NCBI RefSeq assembly: GCF_001624705.1 | Contig: NZ_JSEO01000003.1 | Span: 372,001 to 436,000 of the forward strand | DNA length: 64,000 nt | Direction of reading: 5' to 3' | Source: Marinomonas sp. SBI8L | Lineage (GTDB): Bacteria > Pseudomonadota > Gammaproteobacteria > Pseudomonadales > Marinomonadaceae | Shown: one piece after another, positions 35,861-44,536 of the stretch | Position numbering within the stretch: the first letter of the stretch is position 1 | Layout of the letters: each line of letters opens with the position of its first letter | The notes under the pieces: generated by a model | Databases searched by the model: none | What the model was told of the DNA's origin: nothing | What the model saw: the letters and a program-made list of their open reading frames with translations, nothing else | Translations under genes and position numbers: made by a program

Positions 35861-37279
35861 ATGTTACTAAGTTCAACAGAAATACAGCAGTCTGGTATTC
35901 AATTTGGTACAAGTGGTGCGCGAGGCTTAGTGACTCAGTTTAGTGCTAATGCCTGTGCTGCATTTACCCATGCTTTTATTTCTTGTATGCAAGGCGAGTT
36001 TCATTTTGACAAGGTCGCGATTGCGATTGATAACCGACCAAGTAGTCCCGCTATGGCACAAGCGTGTGTGAAGGCATTAGAGCAACTTGGCCTAGAAGCT
36101 ATTTATTATGGTGTGGTGCCAACTCCCGCTTTGGCTTACATCTCAATGCAAGATGAAATCCCTTGTATCATGGTAACCGGCAGTCATATCCCTTTTGACC
36201 GTAATGGACTTAAGTTTTATCGTCCTGATGGGGAAATTACTAAGGCAGATGAAAAAGGCATTTTAACTGCTGAGGCTGAGTTCGAAGCGATTACTGACTT
36301 ACCTGAGCTGGTGGTTAACCATAAAGCCGCTTCTGTCTATATTGAGCGTTATATCTCTTTGTTTGATTCTTCTTTATTGTCAGGAAAGCGTGTTGGTATT
36401 TATGAGCATTCCAGTGCTGGTAGAGATTTATATGCTGATATGTTTAAAGCTTTGGGTGCTGAAGTCATTGCCCTAGAGCGTAGCGATGAGTTTGTGCCGA
36501 TTGATACTGAAGCGGTTTCAGAGGCGGATAAACTGAAAGCGAAAAACTGGTCAGCAGAATATGACTTAGATTTTATTTTCTCTACCGATGGGGATGGCGA
36601 TCGTCCTTTAGTATCGGATGAGAAAGGCAATTGGTTACGCGGTGACGTACTAGGTCTAATCTGTGCTGATGCAATGGATATTGAAGCCTTGGCTGTGCCT
36701 GTCAGCTGTAATACCGCTATTGAGAAGAGCCAAGCGTTTGAACATATTACTCGTACTAAGGTTGGTTCGCCTTATGTGATTGCAGAATTTGAACCCTTAG
36801 CAAAAGACTATGCGAGTGTTGCAGGTTTTGAAGCCAATGGTGGCTTTTTATTAGGTTCTGATGCCATAGTGAATGATAAAACAATTAAGGCACTACCAAC
36901 CCGTGATGCCGTATTGCCAGCACTTATGCTGCTTGCTGCAGCGAAAGAAACGGGAATAGCGAGCTTAGTGAATGCGCTGCCACAAAGAGTGACTCACAGT
37001 GATAGGATTCAAAACTTTGCCACACAAAAAAGCCAAGGGATTTTAGCCCAAGCGAAAGATGCGCCTGAGGCATTTTTACAGAGCCTAAATTTCCTTGATG
37101 CCAAGCTTGCTTCTCTTGATACGACAGATGGGTTGCGCATGACATTAGCCAATGATGATGTGGTGCACTTTCGCCCATCAGGTAATGCGCCAGAGCTTCG
37201 TTGCTATGCAGAGTCCGTATCGATTGATCAGGCTAAGTCTTTAGTTGATCACGCTTTAAAACAGATCCAATTAATCTAA
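35861..37279 (+). CDS. Phosphomannomutase/phosphoglucomutase family enzyme
   Basis: Alpha-D-phosphohexomutase of 472 residues. It has the N-terminal FGTSGARG, the phosphoserine loop VTGSHIPFDRNGLKFY, the metal loop STDGDGDRPLV, the sugar loop GFEANGGFL and the phosphate loop FRPSGNAPELRCYAE. It should isomerise mannose-6-P and mannose-1-P (ManB/CpsG type), supplying GDP-mannose precursors. The upstream Nudix gene degrades GDP-mannose, and no guanylyltransferase is in view. ATG 35861 is preferred over TTG 35858. A terminator follows. Confidence 0.88.
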   Translation: MLLSSTEIQQSGIQFGTSGARGLVTQFSANACAAFTHAFISCMQGEFHFDKVAIAIDNRPSSPAMAQACVKALEQLGLEAIYYGVVPTPALAYISMQDEIPCIMVTGSHIPFDRNGLKFYRPDGEITKADEKGILTAEAEFEAITDLPELVVNHKAASVYIERYISLFDSSLLSGKRVGIYEHSSAGRDLYADMFKALGAEVIALERSDEFVPIDTEAVSEADKLKAKNWSAEYDLDFIFSTDGDGDRPLVSDEKGNWLRGDVLGLICADAMDIEALAVPVSCNTAIEKSQAFEHITRTKVGSPYVIAEFEPLAKDYASVAGFEANGGFLLGSDAIVNDKTIKALPTRDAVLPALMLLAAAKETGIASLVNALPQRVTHSDRIQNFATQKSQGILAQAKDAPEAFLQSLNFLDAKLASLDTTDGLRMTLANDDVVHFRPSGNAPELRCYAESVSIDQAKSLVDHALKQIQLI

Positions 37280-37298
37280 CTATTTTAGTTTTAGATGA

Positions 37299-37331
37299 AG
37301 AGCCTAACGGAGTAATTCGTTGGGCTCTTTC
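37299..37331. terminator. Bidirectional terminator between phosphohexomutase and Rid genes
   Basis: An 11-bp stem (AGAGCCTAACG/CGTTGGGCTCT, one G-T pair) with an 8-nt loop is followed by T residues. It lies between two convergent genes. Confidence 0.7.
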
Positions 37332-37355
37332 TATTCTTACATGACTTTTTTACTC

Positions 37356-37805
37356 TTAAATCGCTAAAATAGCCTCTACTTCAACGTTGAGATCTGCCGA
37401 AAATAACGCCTCTATCTTGATGAGAGAACTTGCAGGCAGATGGGTTTGATAAATATCTGAAAGGGTTTGTCTTAGTGCTAGCATATCAGATAAATCAGTC
37501 ACAAAAATTGTCACTTTAATGAGCTTGCTTAAGCTGCTGCCAAGGGCCTTTGCCATGAAGTCAATTTGTCTGAAAACCTCTTTCGTTTGCTCTGATATTG
37601 AGCCTTCTTGTGCCTGTGTTCCAAATGCTGTCATACCAGATGTATAAAGTGTGTTGCCGTGAATGACGGCGTGGCTATAGGGCCCAGCAGGAAGGCCAAG
37701 TTCAGGAAAGTTGATTGGCTTAACTATTAATTCATTTCCCACCATGTCGCTTTCGGTAATTTCATTTTTTAAAAGTTTCTGCTTTGTTGTTTCCTTATCG
37801 ATCAT
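37356..37805 (-). CDS. Rid-family protein, non-canonical active site
   Basis: YjgF/YER057c/UK114 (Rid) family member of 149 residues. It has the LPAGPYSHAVIHGNTLYTSG and EQTKEVFRQIDFMAKALGS segments. In RidA enamine deaminases the loop PARS supplies the catalytic arginine; here it reads PASS (HLPASSLIKIEAL), so classic enamine hydrolysis is doubtful. ATG 37805 is chosen after GGGAGG. It overlaps the DUF2798 gene by 4 bp (ATGA). It is the last gene of a three-gene unit facing a LysR gene. Confidence 0.87.
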   Translation of the reverse strand: MIDKETTKQKLLKNEITESDMVGNELIVKPINFPELGLPAGPYSHAVIHGNTLYTSGMTAFGTQAQEGSISEQTKEVFRQIDFMAKALGSSLSKLIKVTIFVTDLSDMLALRQTLSDIYQTHLPASSLIKIEALFSADLNVEVEAILAI

Positions 37806-38029
37806 TTTAGAGCCTCCCATTTGCCCGCTAACTTTGTTGATATTTTATGGACTTCTGGGCCAATAAAGAAGGCAATAATTGCTGCCACAGGCCAAGCCCC
37901 AAGAAAGGCTTGTCGCCAATATGATAAAAACTCATTGTTAAGCCCTAGATTAATCCAAGTCACCCAGCAGCTCATAAGCGAAGAGAGCAAAAGAGACATG
38001 AGCAAAGCGAATAGAATTCGTTGTTTCAT
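37802..38029 (-). CDS. DUF2798 small membrane protein
   Basis: Membrane protein of 75 residues with two hydrophobic helices (about 5-25 and 44-60). The pattern FALLMSLLLSSLMSCWVTWIN, FLGAWPVAAIIAFFIGP matches DUF2798. It overlaps both neighbours by 4 bp, a tight operon with a quinol-monooxygenase-like gene and a Rid gene. Function unknown. Confidence 0.85.
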   Translation of the reverse strand: MKQRILFALLMSLLLSSLMSCWVTWINLGLNNEFLSYWRQAFLGAWPVAAIIAFFIGPEVHKISTKLAGKWEALK

Positions 38030-38337
38030 AGGGTATCTCCGAGCTTTTCGATGTAATCCACTTGGGTTAGTTCTAGGGATAAATAATGCAAAGTATGGGG
38101 TTCTTGAAAATGCTGAGTGAGAGCTTCTTGATCAGTCCACTTTTCCCATAGGGTGAATTTATGAGGATTATCATTATTGGGCTTTACCTCAAATTGAAAA
38201 CATCCAGCTTCTTCTATCGTGGCTAATCTTAGTTTCGCTAACTCCTCACTGGCTGTTTGTGGATTTTTATCATCCGGCACAGTAAGCCCAGCGCTAACCC
38301 ATAGAAAAGATGAATTTGAAAGATGAGAGTCAGTCAT
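38026..38337 (-). CDS. Antibiotic-biosynthesis-monooxygenase (ABM) family protein
   Basis: Dimeric ferredoxin-like ABM-domain protein of 103 residues: LRLATIEEAGCFQFEVKPN, KFTLWEKWTDQEALTQHFQ and HTLHYL. Such proteins include YgiN-type quinol monooxygenases, which need no cofactor. AGGAG lies 7 bp before ATG. It is the first gene of the ABM-DUF2798-Rid operon, divergent from a LysR regulator, a quinone/reactive-metabolite handling layout (inference). Confidence 0.83.
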   Translation of the reverse strand: MTDSHLSNSSFLWVSAGLTVPDDKNPQTASEELAKLRLATIEEAGCFQFEVKPNNDNPHKFTLWEKWTDQEALTQHFQEPHTLHYLSLELTQVDYIEKLGDTL

Positions 38338-38440
38338 GAAAAGCTCCTTGGTCTAGGTAATTAAGATAGGTTTAGTTTGTATTGTTGCGCTTATGATGTG
38401 TATGCTTTATTAATCAATCTTAAATTCCGGAAATGGAATC

Positions 38441-39346
38441 ATGTTAGACGACATAGTGTTATTTATTCATATTGTTCAGCAACAAGGTTTAGCGCCCGCT
38501 GCAAGGGAGTTAGATATGCCAGTTGCTACTGTCACTAGACGGCTGCAACGGCTTGAAAATTCAGTGAGATGTCGCTTAATTCATAGGACTGCGAGGCGGT
38601 TCGAGCTTACTTCTGAAGGCGAAATATACTTTCGAGCTTATAGTCATTTGGTAGATCAATTTGAACAAACTCAACAGAGTTTAAGCGGCGAGCTAAATGA
38701 TATGCGCGGAACTCTAAAAGTCATGGCACCTATCAATTTATCGGCAGGTTTTTTACAACCTATGTGGTCTGGGTTTATCCAAGAATTTCCTGATATTCAA
38801 TTAGAGTTGAGTTTGAGCAACCAACTTGAAGACATGCTAGCTGAGAAAGCTGATTTAGCGATACGTGTTGGTCCCCAGCCTGATTCCGCTTTTTATCAAA
38901 AAAGGCTTGGAGAGGTCGGTACTATGTTAGTTGCTTCACCTGATTATATTGCTAAGTTTGGCGAGCCTAAAAGCATAGCTGATTTAAGTCAGCATAAGTT
39001 AATTGCTTCTCAAGCGATTATGAGTTGGACACTCCAAAAGCCAGATGGAAAAGAAAAAACGAGTTTATCACCGGCGCTTTCTACCTTGGTTAATGATGTG
39101 AATATAGCGGCTTCTTTTGTTCGAGATGGTCTAGGTATCTCCCTGTTACCGACTACCGAAGTTCAGGATTATTTAAACAAAGGGGAAATGGTAAGAGTGC
39201 TAGCCGATTTGCAAGGGTTAGATAGAGTTGTCTATGCTGTTTGGCCAAGTGGACGTTTGATGAATGTGAGAGCAAAACGTTTGTTAGCCTTCATCGAACA
39301 TTATTTTATGGAAAAAAGTACTCTCGAAGTGATTAACTGTCGTTAA
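38441..39346 (+). CDS. LysR-family regulator
   Basis: Regulator of 301 residues. The N-terminal helix-turn-helix contains LFIHIVQQQGLAPAARELDM and TVTRRLQRLENSVRCRLIHR, followed by an effector-binding domain (about 90-295). It belongs to the CrgA/DsdC-like large group often controlling a divergent redox operon. It faces the ABM-DUF2798-Rid operon over about 100 bp and probably regulates it. Confidence 0.9.
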   Translation: MLDDIVLFIHIVQQQGLAPAARELDMPVATVTRRLQRLENSVRCRLIHRTARRFELTSEGEIYFRAYSHLVDQFEQTQQSLSGELNDMRGTLKVMAPINLSAGFLQPMWSGFIQEFPDIQLELSLSNQLEDMLAEKADLAIRVGPQPDSAFYQKRLGEVGTMLVASPDYIAKFGEPKSIADLSQHKLIASQAIMSWTLQKPDGKEKTSLSPALSTLVNDVNIAASFVRDGLGISLLPTTEVQDYLNKGEMVRVLADLQGLDRVVYAVWPSGRLMNVRAKRLLAFIEHYFMEKSTLEVINCR

Positions 39347-39451
39347 TACTTATGGTTAAAAGCGAGCTTTAGTCACTCGAGATAATGGTTTTCTTTGAGT
39401 TAACTTTTTAGTTAACGTATTTACTCTCTTCTGCTTTATGGATGAAACAGT

Positions 39452-40606
39452 ATGAAAAGTGTTTTTGAATATTGTGAAAGTAACATCTTAGTCATACCTC
39501 AAGCCCTTCATGGCATGCAGGATGTTGAGCCTTTATTGCTCGATGATAATGTCGGATTTTTCTATAAATGCTTACAAGACGACTTATTAGATATTGAGTT
39601 TTATAGTAACTTTCCATGCTTGGTTTATATTGAAAAAGGGCAAGAAACGCTCACTAACTCAGATAACCAAACTCTTGTTTTAAAAGAAAATAGTGCCATA
39701 TTTTTACCCTAAGGCTAAAGGAACCTGCGAATAAGTCCTCCCGCCTCAGCGTGTGGATAAAAGCAACTAGATTTATGGCGAGGAGCGCAACTTAATAGTG
39801 ATTCTATTGATAAGATCTTCAACGTAAAGGTAGTGCTTTTAGACCACGCCCTTCGGGTCTTTCAGAAAAAGTATCACCCTGTGTTGTTACTTCTCGAAAG
39901 GTACCTACATTACGTCAAAGTAACGCCTTGTGTGATACTTTTTCTGATAAGACTGAGAAGAGGTGACTTATTCGCAGGTTCCTTAAATCTACATTCGGAT
40001 TTTGTACAGTCTACCGAGAGTTTAAAGGCCCATTTGGTTTTCTTTGATCAAGCGCTGATTACTGAATTCCTCAGTAAGGCGATGCCTTCTCATTCCCAAG
40101 GAAAATCAGGCTTTAGCGCTATTGTTTGTGATTCATTAATCCAATCATTTTTTGAGTCGATTAAAGAGATAAAATCACAAAGGCGCTGCTCTAAAGGCTT
40201 GGTGCGAGTGAAGCTACTAGAATTGCTACATTTACTCGAATTGAGCGAACCAAACCTAGTCTCTTATCTTACTGAGAGCACACAAAATACAAGCGTACCT
40301 AAGCGTAATTTATCCCGCTTACTCTCCACGAGCGATATTCTAAAGCTATCAATTAATGATATGGCCCATTTGTCAGGGCGAAGCTTATCGACCTTTTTAC
40401 GAGACTTTAAAGCCTTGTACGACACTACCCCTAAAAAATGGTTGCAAGAAAAACGTTTGTTAAAGGCAAAAGATCTTTTAAGTGACACTGACTTAAGTGT
40501 CACTCACATTGCTAACGAAATTGGCTACGACAATGTTTCCCACTTTATTAGCGCTTTTAAAACCCGCTATGACATCACCCCAAAACAATTAAAAAAACAA
40601 CTTTGA
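39452..40606 (+). pseudogene. AraC-family regulator gene split by MITE copy E and an in-frame stop
   Basis: The N-terminal fragment (39452-39712, 86 residues) is an AraC cupin-like start ending KENSAIFLP-stop. The C-terminal fragment (from 39987, ending 40606) resumes with LHSDFVQSTESLKAHLVFFD and carries both helix-turn-helix motifs (INDMAHLSGRSLSTFLRDFK; VTHIANEIGYDNVSHFISAF). Removing the 263-bp element and one copy of a 4-bp duplication rejoins the two parts in one frame as FLP-stop-GLNLHSDF. So the gene carries both the insertion and an ochre codon. The C-terminal fragment could still be expressed as a bare DNA-binding domain from a start inside the element. It probably once controlled the monooxygenase gene that follows. 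Confidence 0.88.
39720..39982 (+). mobile_element. MITE-like element copy E, 263 bp, inside an AraC gene
   Basis: Ends are GGAACCTGCGAATAAGTC and GACTTATTCGCAGGTTCC; flanks are TAAA (39716-39719) and TTAA (39983-39986). The interior stem pairs 39862-39877 with 39932-39947 perfectly over 16 bp. This is the only copy with a clear coding target, which gives direct evidence that the family transposes. Confidence 0.9.
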
Positions 40607-40698
40607 CGCATAAACGTTATTTGTGAGTGTTTTTGGGTAGTTCGATAAAGCCCCTGTGATTGAATAAGGTTTGAAATCAATGACAGGAGTTATGAATC

Positions 40699-40989
40699 AT
40701 GAGTGTTAGAGTTACCTTAAACTGTGTATTAAAAACCAATAAAACAGACACCTTAATTTCTTTCCTAGACACTAATTTGCCTAATGTAAGGGGTTTTGAT
40801 GGTTGCTTAGGCGTTGCTGTCTATTTTGATGTTGAGCGAGGAGAAATGTTATTGGAAGAAGCCTGGATGAGTGAGCAAAAGCATTATGCTTATATCAAAC
40901 ATATTGAAGAAAATGGTGTGTTAGAGCAACTGACCGCCTTTTTTGAAATGCCTCCTAGCATTAAATATTTTACCAAAGCTGATATCTAA
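40699..40989 (+). CDS. ABM-family (quinol monooxygenase-like) protein
   Basis: Small protein of 96 residues of the ABM/YgiN fold: RVTLNCVLKTNKTDTLISFL, NVRGFDGCLGVAVYFD, EEAWMSEQKHYAYIKHIEEN. A cofactor-free oxygenase on a quinol or phenolic substrate is the family role; the substrate is unknown. It lies directly after the disrupted AraC gene, whose product may have controlled it. Confidence 0.82.
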   Translation: MSVRVTLNCVLKTNKTDTLISFLDTNLPNVRGFDGCLGVAVYFDVERGEMLLEEAWMSEQKHYAYIKHIEENGVLEQLTAFFEMPPSIKYFTKADI

Positions 40990-41005
40990 CCTTTCTAGTA
41001 AGGCA

Positions 41006-41047
41006 CTGATTTTAAGGAGCTGATTTTAAGGAGCTGATTTTAAGGAG
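41006..41047. repeat. 14-bp tandem repeat, three copies
   Basis: CTGATTTTAAGGAG occurs three times head to tail in the gap between the monooxygenase-like gene and the LysE gene. Each unit contains a Shine-Dalgarno-like AAGGAG, but no start codon follows at a proper distance. Slippage expansion is the simplest origin. Confidence 0.85.
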
Positions 41048-41133
41048 TAGGCTTTAATACTTGCTCCTTTCTTTCGTTAATGGCTAAATGCAATCCCTTG
41101 ATGAGTTAATCTTTAACAATATCAGGGAGCCTT

Positions 41134-41796
41134 ATGATAGACCTCAGCGTGTTACCTTTCTTTTTTACCGCTATTTTCTTTTTAGCGATTTCCCTAGGAC
41201 CAGATTTATTACTGCTATCGAGCTACTCATCAAGTAAGGGATTTATGGCGGGTGCCATGGCGTCTATTGGTGTGCTACTGGCTGGTGTTGTGCAAACGAG
41301 TTTGGTTGCTTTTGTCCTGGGTGAACTCATGATGGCCATGCCAATTATCGCTCTAGGGGTCAAATTAGTTGGGGCAGCTTATCTAACTTATATCGGCCTC
41401 AAGATGCTCTTCACTTGGTATAAAAGTGTCGCTAATTATGAGCAAAATCAAGACACTCAGACGCGTGTCGAAGGGCATTCTAAAACCATAAAAATATCGA
41501 GTTTTAGCCTGATAAATAAAGGGCTACTCAATAACTTATTAAACCCCAAAGCGCTCTTATTCTTTAGTTTATTTTTACCTCAATTCACCCATGATGGCTC
41601 CGACCTCACGATACAGATTCTGATACTAGGCCTTATTTTAAGTCTGTTCGTCTTTGTGATTAATCTGGCTTTTTCTTTTACCTTTAGCCAACTAGGGCGC
41701 TTTTTGGGGAAAAAGTTAACATTAGGACAGCATATAGACGGGATATTAGGGGTGATCTTTCTTGGTCTCGCAGCGCGTTTGGTAAGTAGCAAATAG
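41134..41796 (+). CDS. LysE-family translocator
   Basis: Inner-membrane exporter of 220 residues with about six helices. The family signature is near the N-terminus (FLAISLGPDLLLLSS, normally SPGP), with LVGAAYLTYIGLKML and LNPKALLFFSLFLPQF. The LysE/RhtB superfamily exports amino acids or related small molecules; the substrate is not predictable. AGGGAG lies before ATG 41134. Confidence 0.87.
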   Translation: MIDLSVLPFFFTAIFFLAISLGPDLLLLSSYSSSKGFMAGAMASIGVLLAGVVQTSLVAFVLGELMMAMPIIALGVKLVGAAYLTYIGLKMLFTWYKSVANYEQNQDTQTRVEGHSKTIKISSFSLINKGLLNNLLNPKALLFFSLFLPQFTHDGSDLTIQILILGLILSLFVFVINLAFSFTFSQLGRFLGKKLTLGQHIDGILGVIFLGLAARLVSSK

Positions 41797-41883
41797 AAGT
41801 ATTGTCGTATTTATTCAATCATTCTTAAGGCTGTTTTTTTATTATTTCTTTATCAATATATATTTAGATAATAGGGAAACAGC

Positions 41884-42696
41884 ATGTTAAAAATTAAACC
41901 TATAGACGATCTAAGCAAGCCTGAATTAAAGATCTTAAAACAAGGTTTTTTCGAGCAAGCGAATGGCCCTTTAGATGGCATGTGGCACTTTGGTTTTGTT
42001 CCTATGAGCACTCACTTCGGCTTTTACTTTGAGGATGAGCTAGAAGGTTTTTGCTGCGTAAATAGCGAGTCATATCTCATCCAATTTTACCTTTCGCCTA
42101 AATCCAATATTCATGGCCCTGATTTATTTAAACTCATTAGCCAAGGTAATAGCTCTGTCATTGGTGAGATAAAAGGTGCCTTTGTCAGTACTGCAGAAAT
42201 ACAATATTTAAACCTATGTTTAGATAACGGGATTGGTTACAAGGTTAATGCCCATATGTATCGTCAAGAATTAAAGGGTGTGCTTGAAACTGAGTTAGAG
42301 ATGCAGTTAGCTAATAAGTCTGAATTAGCCCGTTTTGTTAGTTTCGCAGCAATGAATATAGGTGCACCAGAAGCTTGGTTAAACGACTATTATGGGAATT
42401 TAATTGGGCGTAATGAGCTGTTTGGTTATTGGTCTGAGGATGAGCTTGTTGCAACAGGAGAATGTCGTTTATTTGATGAGATACAAACTGAGTACGCTGA
42501 CTTAGGCATGATAGTGAGTCAATCACATCGAGGAAAAGGGCTGGCGACTCAAGTACTGAAATGCTTAACTAATATGGCTTCAAAGGAAGGACTTGCCTGT
42601 ATCTGTTCGACAGAAGCAGGCAATTTGGCGGCACAAAAAGCCATATCAAGAGCGGGACTTTCAGCCTCTCACCGTATTATTCAATTTGAGTTTTAA
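41884..42696 (+). CDS. GNAT-family acetyltransferase, two-domain
   Basis: Protein of 270 residues. The C-terminal half (about 140-270) is a GNAT domain with motif A ADLGMIVSQSHRGKGLATQV and the Asn/aromatic region EAGNLAAQKAISRAGL. The N-terminal half may be a degenerate GNAT-like or substrate domain. Acetyl-CoA transferase of unknown substrate. The next gene is an AraC regulator on the same strand. Confidence 0.82.
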   Translation: MLKIKPIDDLSKPELKILKQGFFEQANGPLDGMWHFGFVPMSTHFGFYFEDELEGFCCVNSESYLIQFYLSPKSNIHGPDLFKLISQGNSSVIGEIKGAFVSTAEIQYLNLCLDNGIGYKVNAHMYRQELKGVLETELEMQLANKSELARFVSFAAMNIGAPEAWLNDYYGNLIGRNELFGYWSEDELVATGECRLFDEIQTEYADLGMIVSQSHRGKGLATQVLKCLTNMASKEGLACICSTEAGNLAAQKAISRAGLSASHRIIQFEF

Positions 42697-42768
42697 TCTT
42701 TTTTAGGTGGAAAATATGATGTCAGTTTGGGGTATTCCCCAGGATAAAAAGTTGAGTATTAACAAGGC

Positions 42769-43677
42769 ATGATTAATTGGATACAAGCCCCTAAATCAGA
42801 GCGATTAAGTAACTTGATAGAGTGTTATTGGTTTATCGAAAAAACCAAAGACGCCACAAGTTACCCGTATCCAAAACTCAACCCAGACCCAAGCGCACAC
42901 TTGATATTATCACCTTCGGATCAGGCCTATTTTTATGGGCTCGATCTCCATGAGGGGGGTGAAACAGAGCATCTTGTATCCAATCAAACGGGGGGCTCAT
43001 CTGGCCTTGGAAGTCACTGGTTATATCCGCATCAGCAAACTTTACAGCTTGATCACAGGCAGGCATTTGTTCACCTAGGTATTAAATTTCGCCCAGGTGC
43101 TTTATATCGTTTAAACCTTAATGAGAATGATGAGTTCGATAGCCAAACGGTACTAAATCAAGCTAAAGCAGCTCAGTTGCAAGTACTCATTAAAGAGAAG
43201 CTGTTTACGAAAGAAAATCTATTCGTTGAGGAGCTCATCTCATTAGCTCGTGAAGAAGCTGAGCTTTGTTGTGATCAATTGGATAAGCTTTTACTGCCTT
43301 GGCTTAATCAAGTGAAAGAGGATAGACATAGTGAGCTGGTGAGGAGCGTTTTACCGCTTATTTCAACAACGAATATCTCATCCTTAGGAAAAAGCTTAAA
43401 TTGCTCTCAGCGTACCTTAGAACGCAGTTTTATCAGGGTGACAGGGTTAAGTTTAAAACAATACCAAGCAATGAATAAGCTTGAGGTTTTACTTGAGCAT
43501 TTATATCAAAAACAGGCTCAAGACATAGATTGGGTTGAGGTCGCCTTTGAATTTGGCTTTAGTGACCAACCTCATCTTATTCGACACCTCAAAAAGCAAC
43601 TAGGGCAAACACCAAAGCGTTATGCGAAAGAAAGAGGTTTTACCATTGATGTTTATGGTGGTGTGAGTTCTTCATAG
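42769..43677 (+). CDS. AraC-family regulator
   Basis: Regulator of 302 residues. The N-terminal domain opens IECYWFIEKT and contains PDPSAHLILSPSD and VHLGIKFRPGALYRL, typical of the DUF6597-type AraC proteins. The C-terminal AraC helix-turn-helix pair spans about 205-295 (ISSLGKSLNCSQRTLERSFI; VEVAFEFGFSDQPHLIRHLK). Target unknown; the LysE-type exporter gene downstream is a candidate. Confidence 0.88.
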   Translation: MINWIQAPKSERLSNLIECYWFIEKTKDATSYPYPKLNPDPSAHLILSPSDQAYFYGLDLHEGGETEHLVSNQTGGSSGLGSHWLYPHQQTLQLDHRQAFVHLGIKFRPGALYRLNLNENDEFDSQTVLNQAKAAQLQVLIKEKLFTKENLFVEELISLAREEAELCCDQLDKLLLPWLNQVKEDRHSELVRSVLPLISTTNISSLGKSLNCSQRTLERSFIRVTGLSLKQYQAMNKLEVLLEHLYQKQAQDIDWVEVAFEFGFSDQPHLIRHLKKQLGQTPKRYAKERGFTIDVYGGVSSS

Positions 43678-43842
43678 CTATCTCTTAGTCTCTTTTTAGT
43701 AATAAATCAGTAAAATAATTAATGACTATTTAATAATATTAATTTAACTAATTTTATTTTCTCAGATAACCTTCATTCTTTTTTATTAGATCAGGTTCAG
43801 AAAATGATGCTCTGACCATGATGTGTTATTGGAGGACGATGA

Positions 43843-44514
43843 ATGCCATCAATCGAAATTTTATTAGCTTTTACTCTAACCTCATTATTAATGAGCCTCT
43901 CTCCTGGTCCATCTAATTTATATGTCATGGCAAGGTCCATTGCGCAAGGTTTACAAGGTGGCTTAGTGGCTGCATTAGGCTTGGGTGTAGGGAGCTTAAT
44001 TCATGTCACCGCAGCTGTATTAGGTTTGTCGGTTTTATTTAGTCATTCGCCGACCCTGTATATGATGGTGAAGTTAATTGGTGCTTTGTATCTTATTTAT
44101 CTTGGGGTGAACTACTGGCGTGCACATTCTGGTTCTAGCTCTGAAAATAAGTCTGATGATGAAGCCTTGCCTGTTAAAAAGACAAAAAGCATGCCTCTTA
44201 AAAAGGTGTTCATCCAAAGTATTATCGTTGAAGTCACTAACCCAAAAACCGCCTTGTTTTTTATCGCTTTGTTACCACAATTTGTTGTACCTGAATCAGG
44301 CCCGATTGCGCTACAGCTTTTTGTGTTAGGTATGATTGCAGCGTTAACAGCCTTGCCTTGTGATATTTTAGTGGCCGTGTCATCCAGCAAGGTGGCTAGT
44401 TGGCTGTTAAAGCATAAGAATGCACAAGTAATACAGGATAAGGTCTCTGGCTCGATTTTATTTGGCATGGGGAGCTTTATTGCAGTCGGTGAAGTGGCAG
44501 GTGTTGAAGACTGA
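43843..44514 (+). CDS. LysE/RhtB-family amino acid exporter
   Basis: Membrane exporter of 223 residues with the RhtB signature SLSPGPSNLYVMARSIAQG near 20-38, VKLIGALYLIYLGVNYWR and the second-half motif NPKTALFFIALLPQFV. About six helices are predicted. GGAGG lies before the start. It is the second LysE-superfamily gene in 3 kb and differs clearly from the first. Substrate unknown. Confidence 0.9.
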   Translation: MPSIEILLAFTLTSLLMSLSPGPSNLYVMARSIAQGLQGGLVAALGLGVGSLIHVTAAVLGLSVLFSHSPTLYMMVKLIGALYLIYLGVNYWRAHSGSSSENKSDDEALPVKKTKSMPLKKVFIQSIIVEVTNPKTALFFIALLPQFVVPESGPIALQLFVLGMIAALTALPCDILVAVSSSKVASWLLKHKNAQVIQDKVSGSILFGMGSFIAVGEVAGVED

Positions 44515-44536
44515 TAAAAGAAAGGAACTTAATTAT

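Noticed and set aside
41020-41060. Intrinsic terminator formed by AAGGAG...CTCCTT after the monooxygenase-like gene
   Set aside because: The stem is only about six bp with a long loop; too weak to call.
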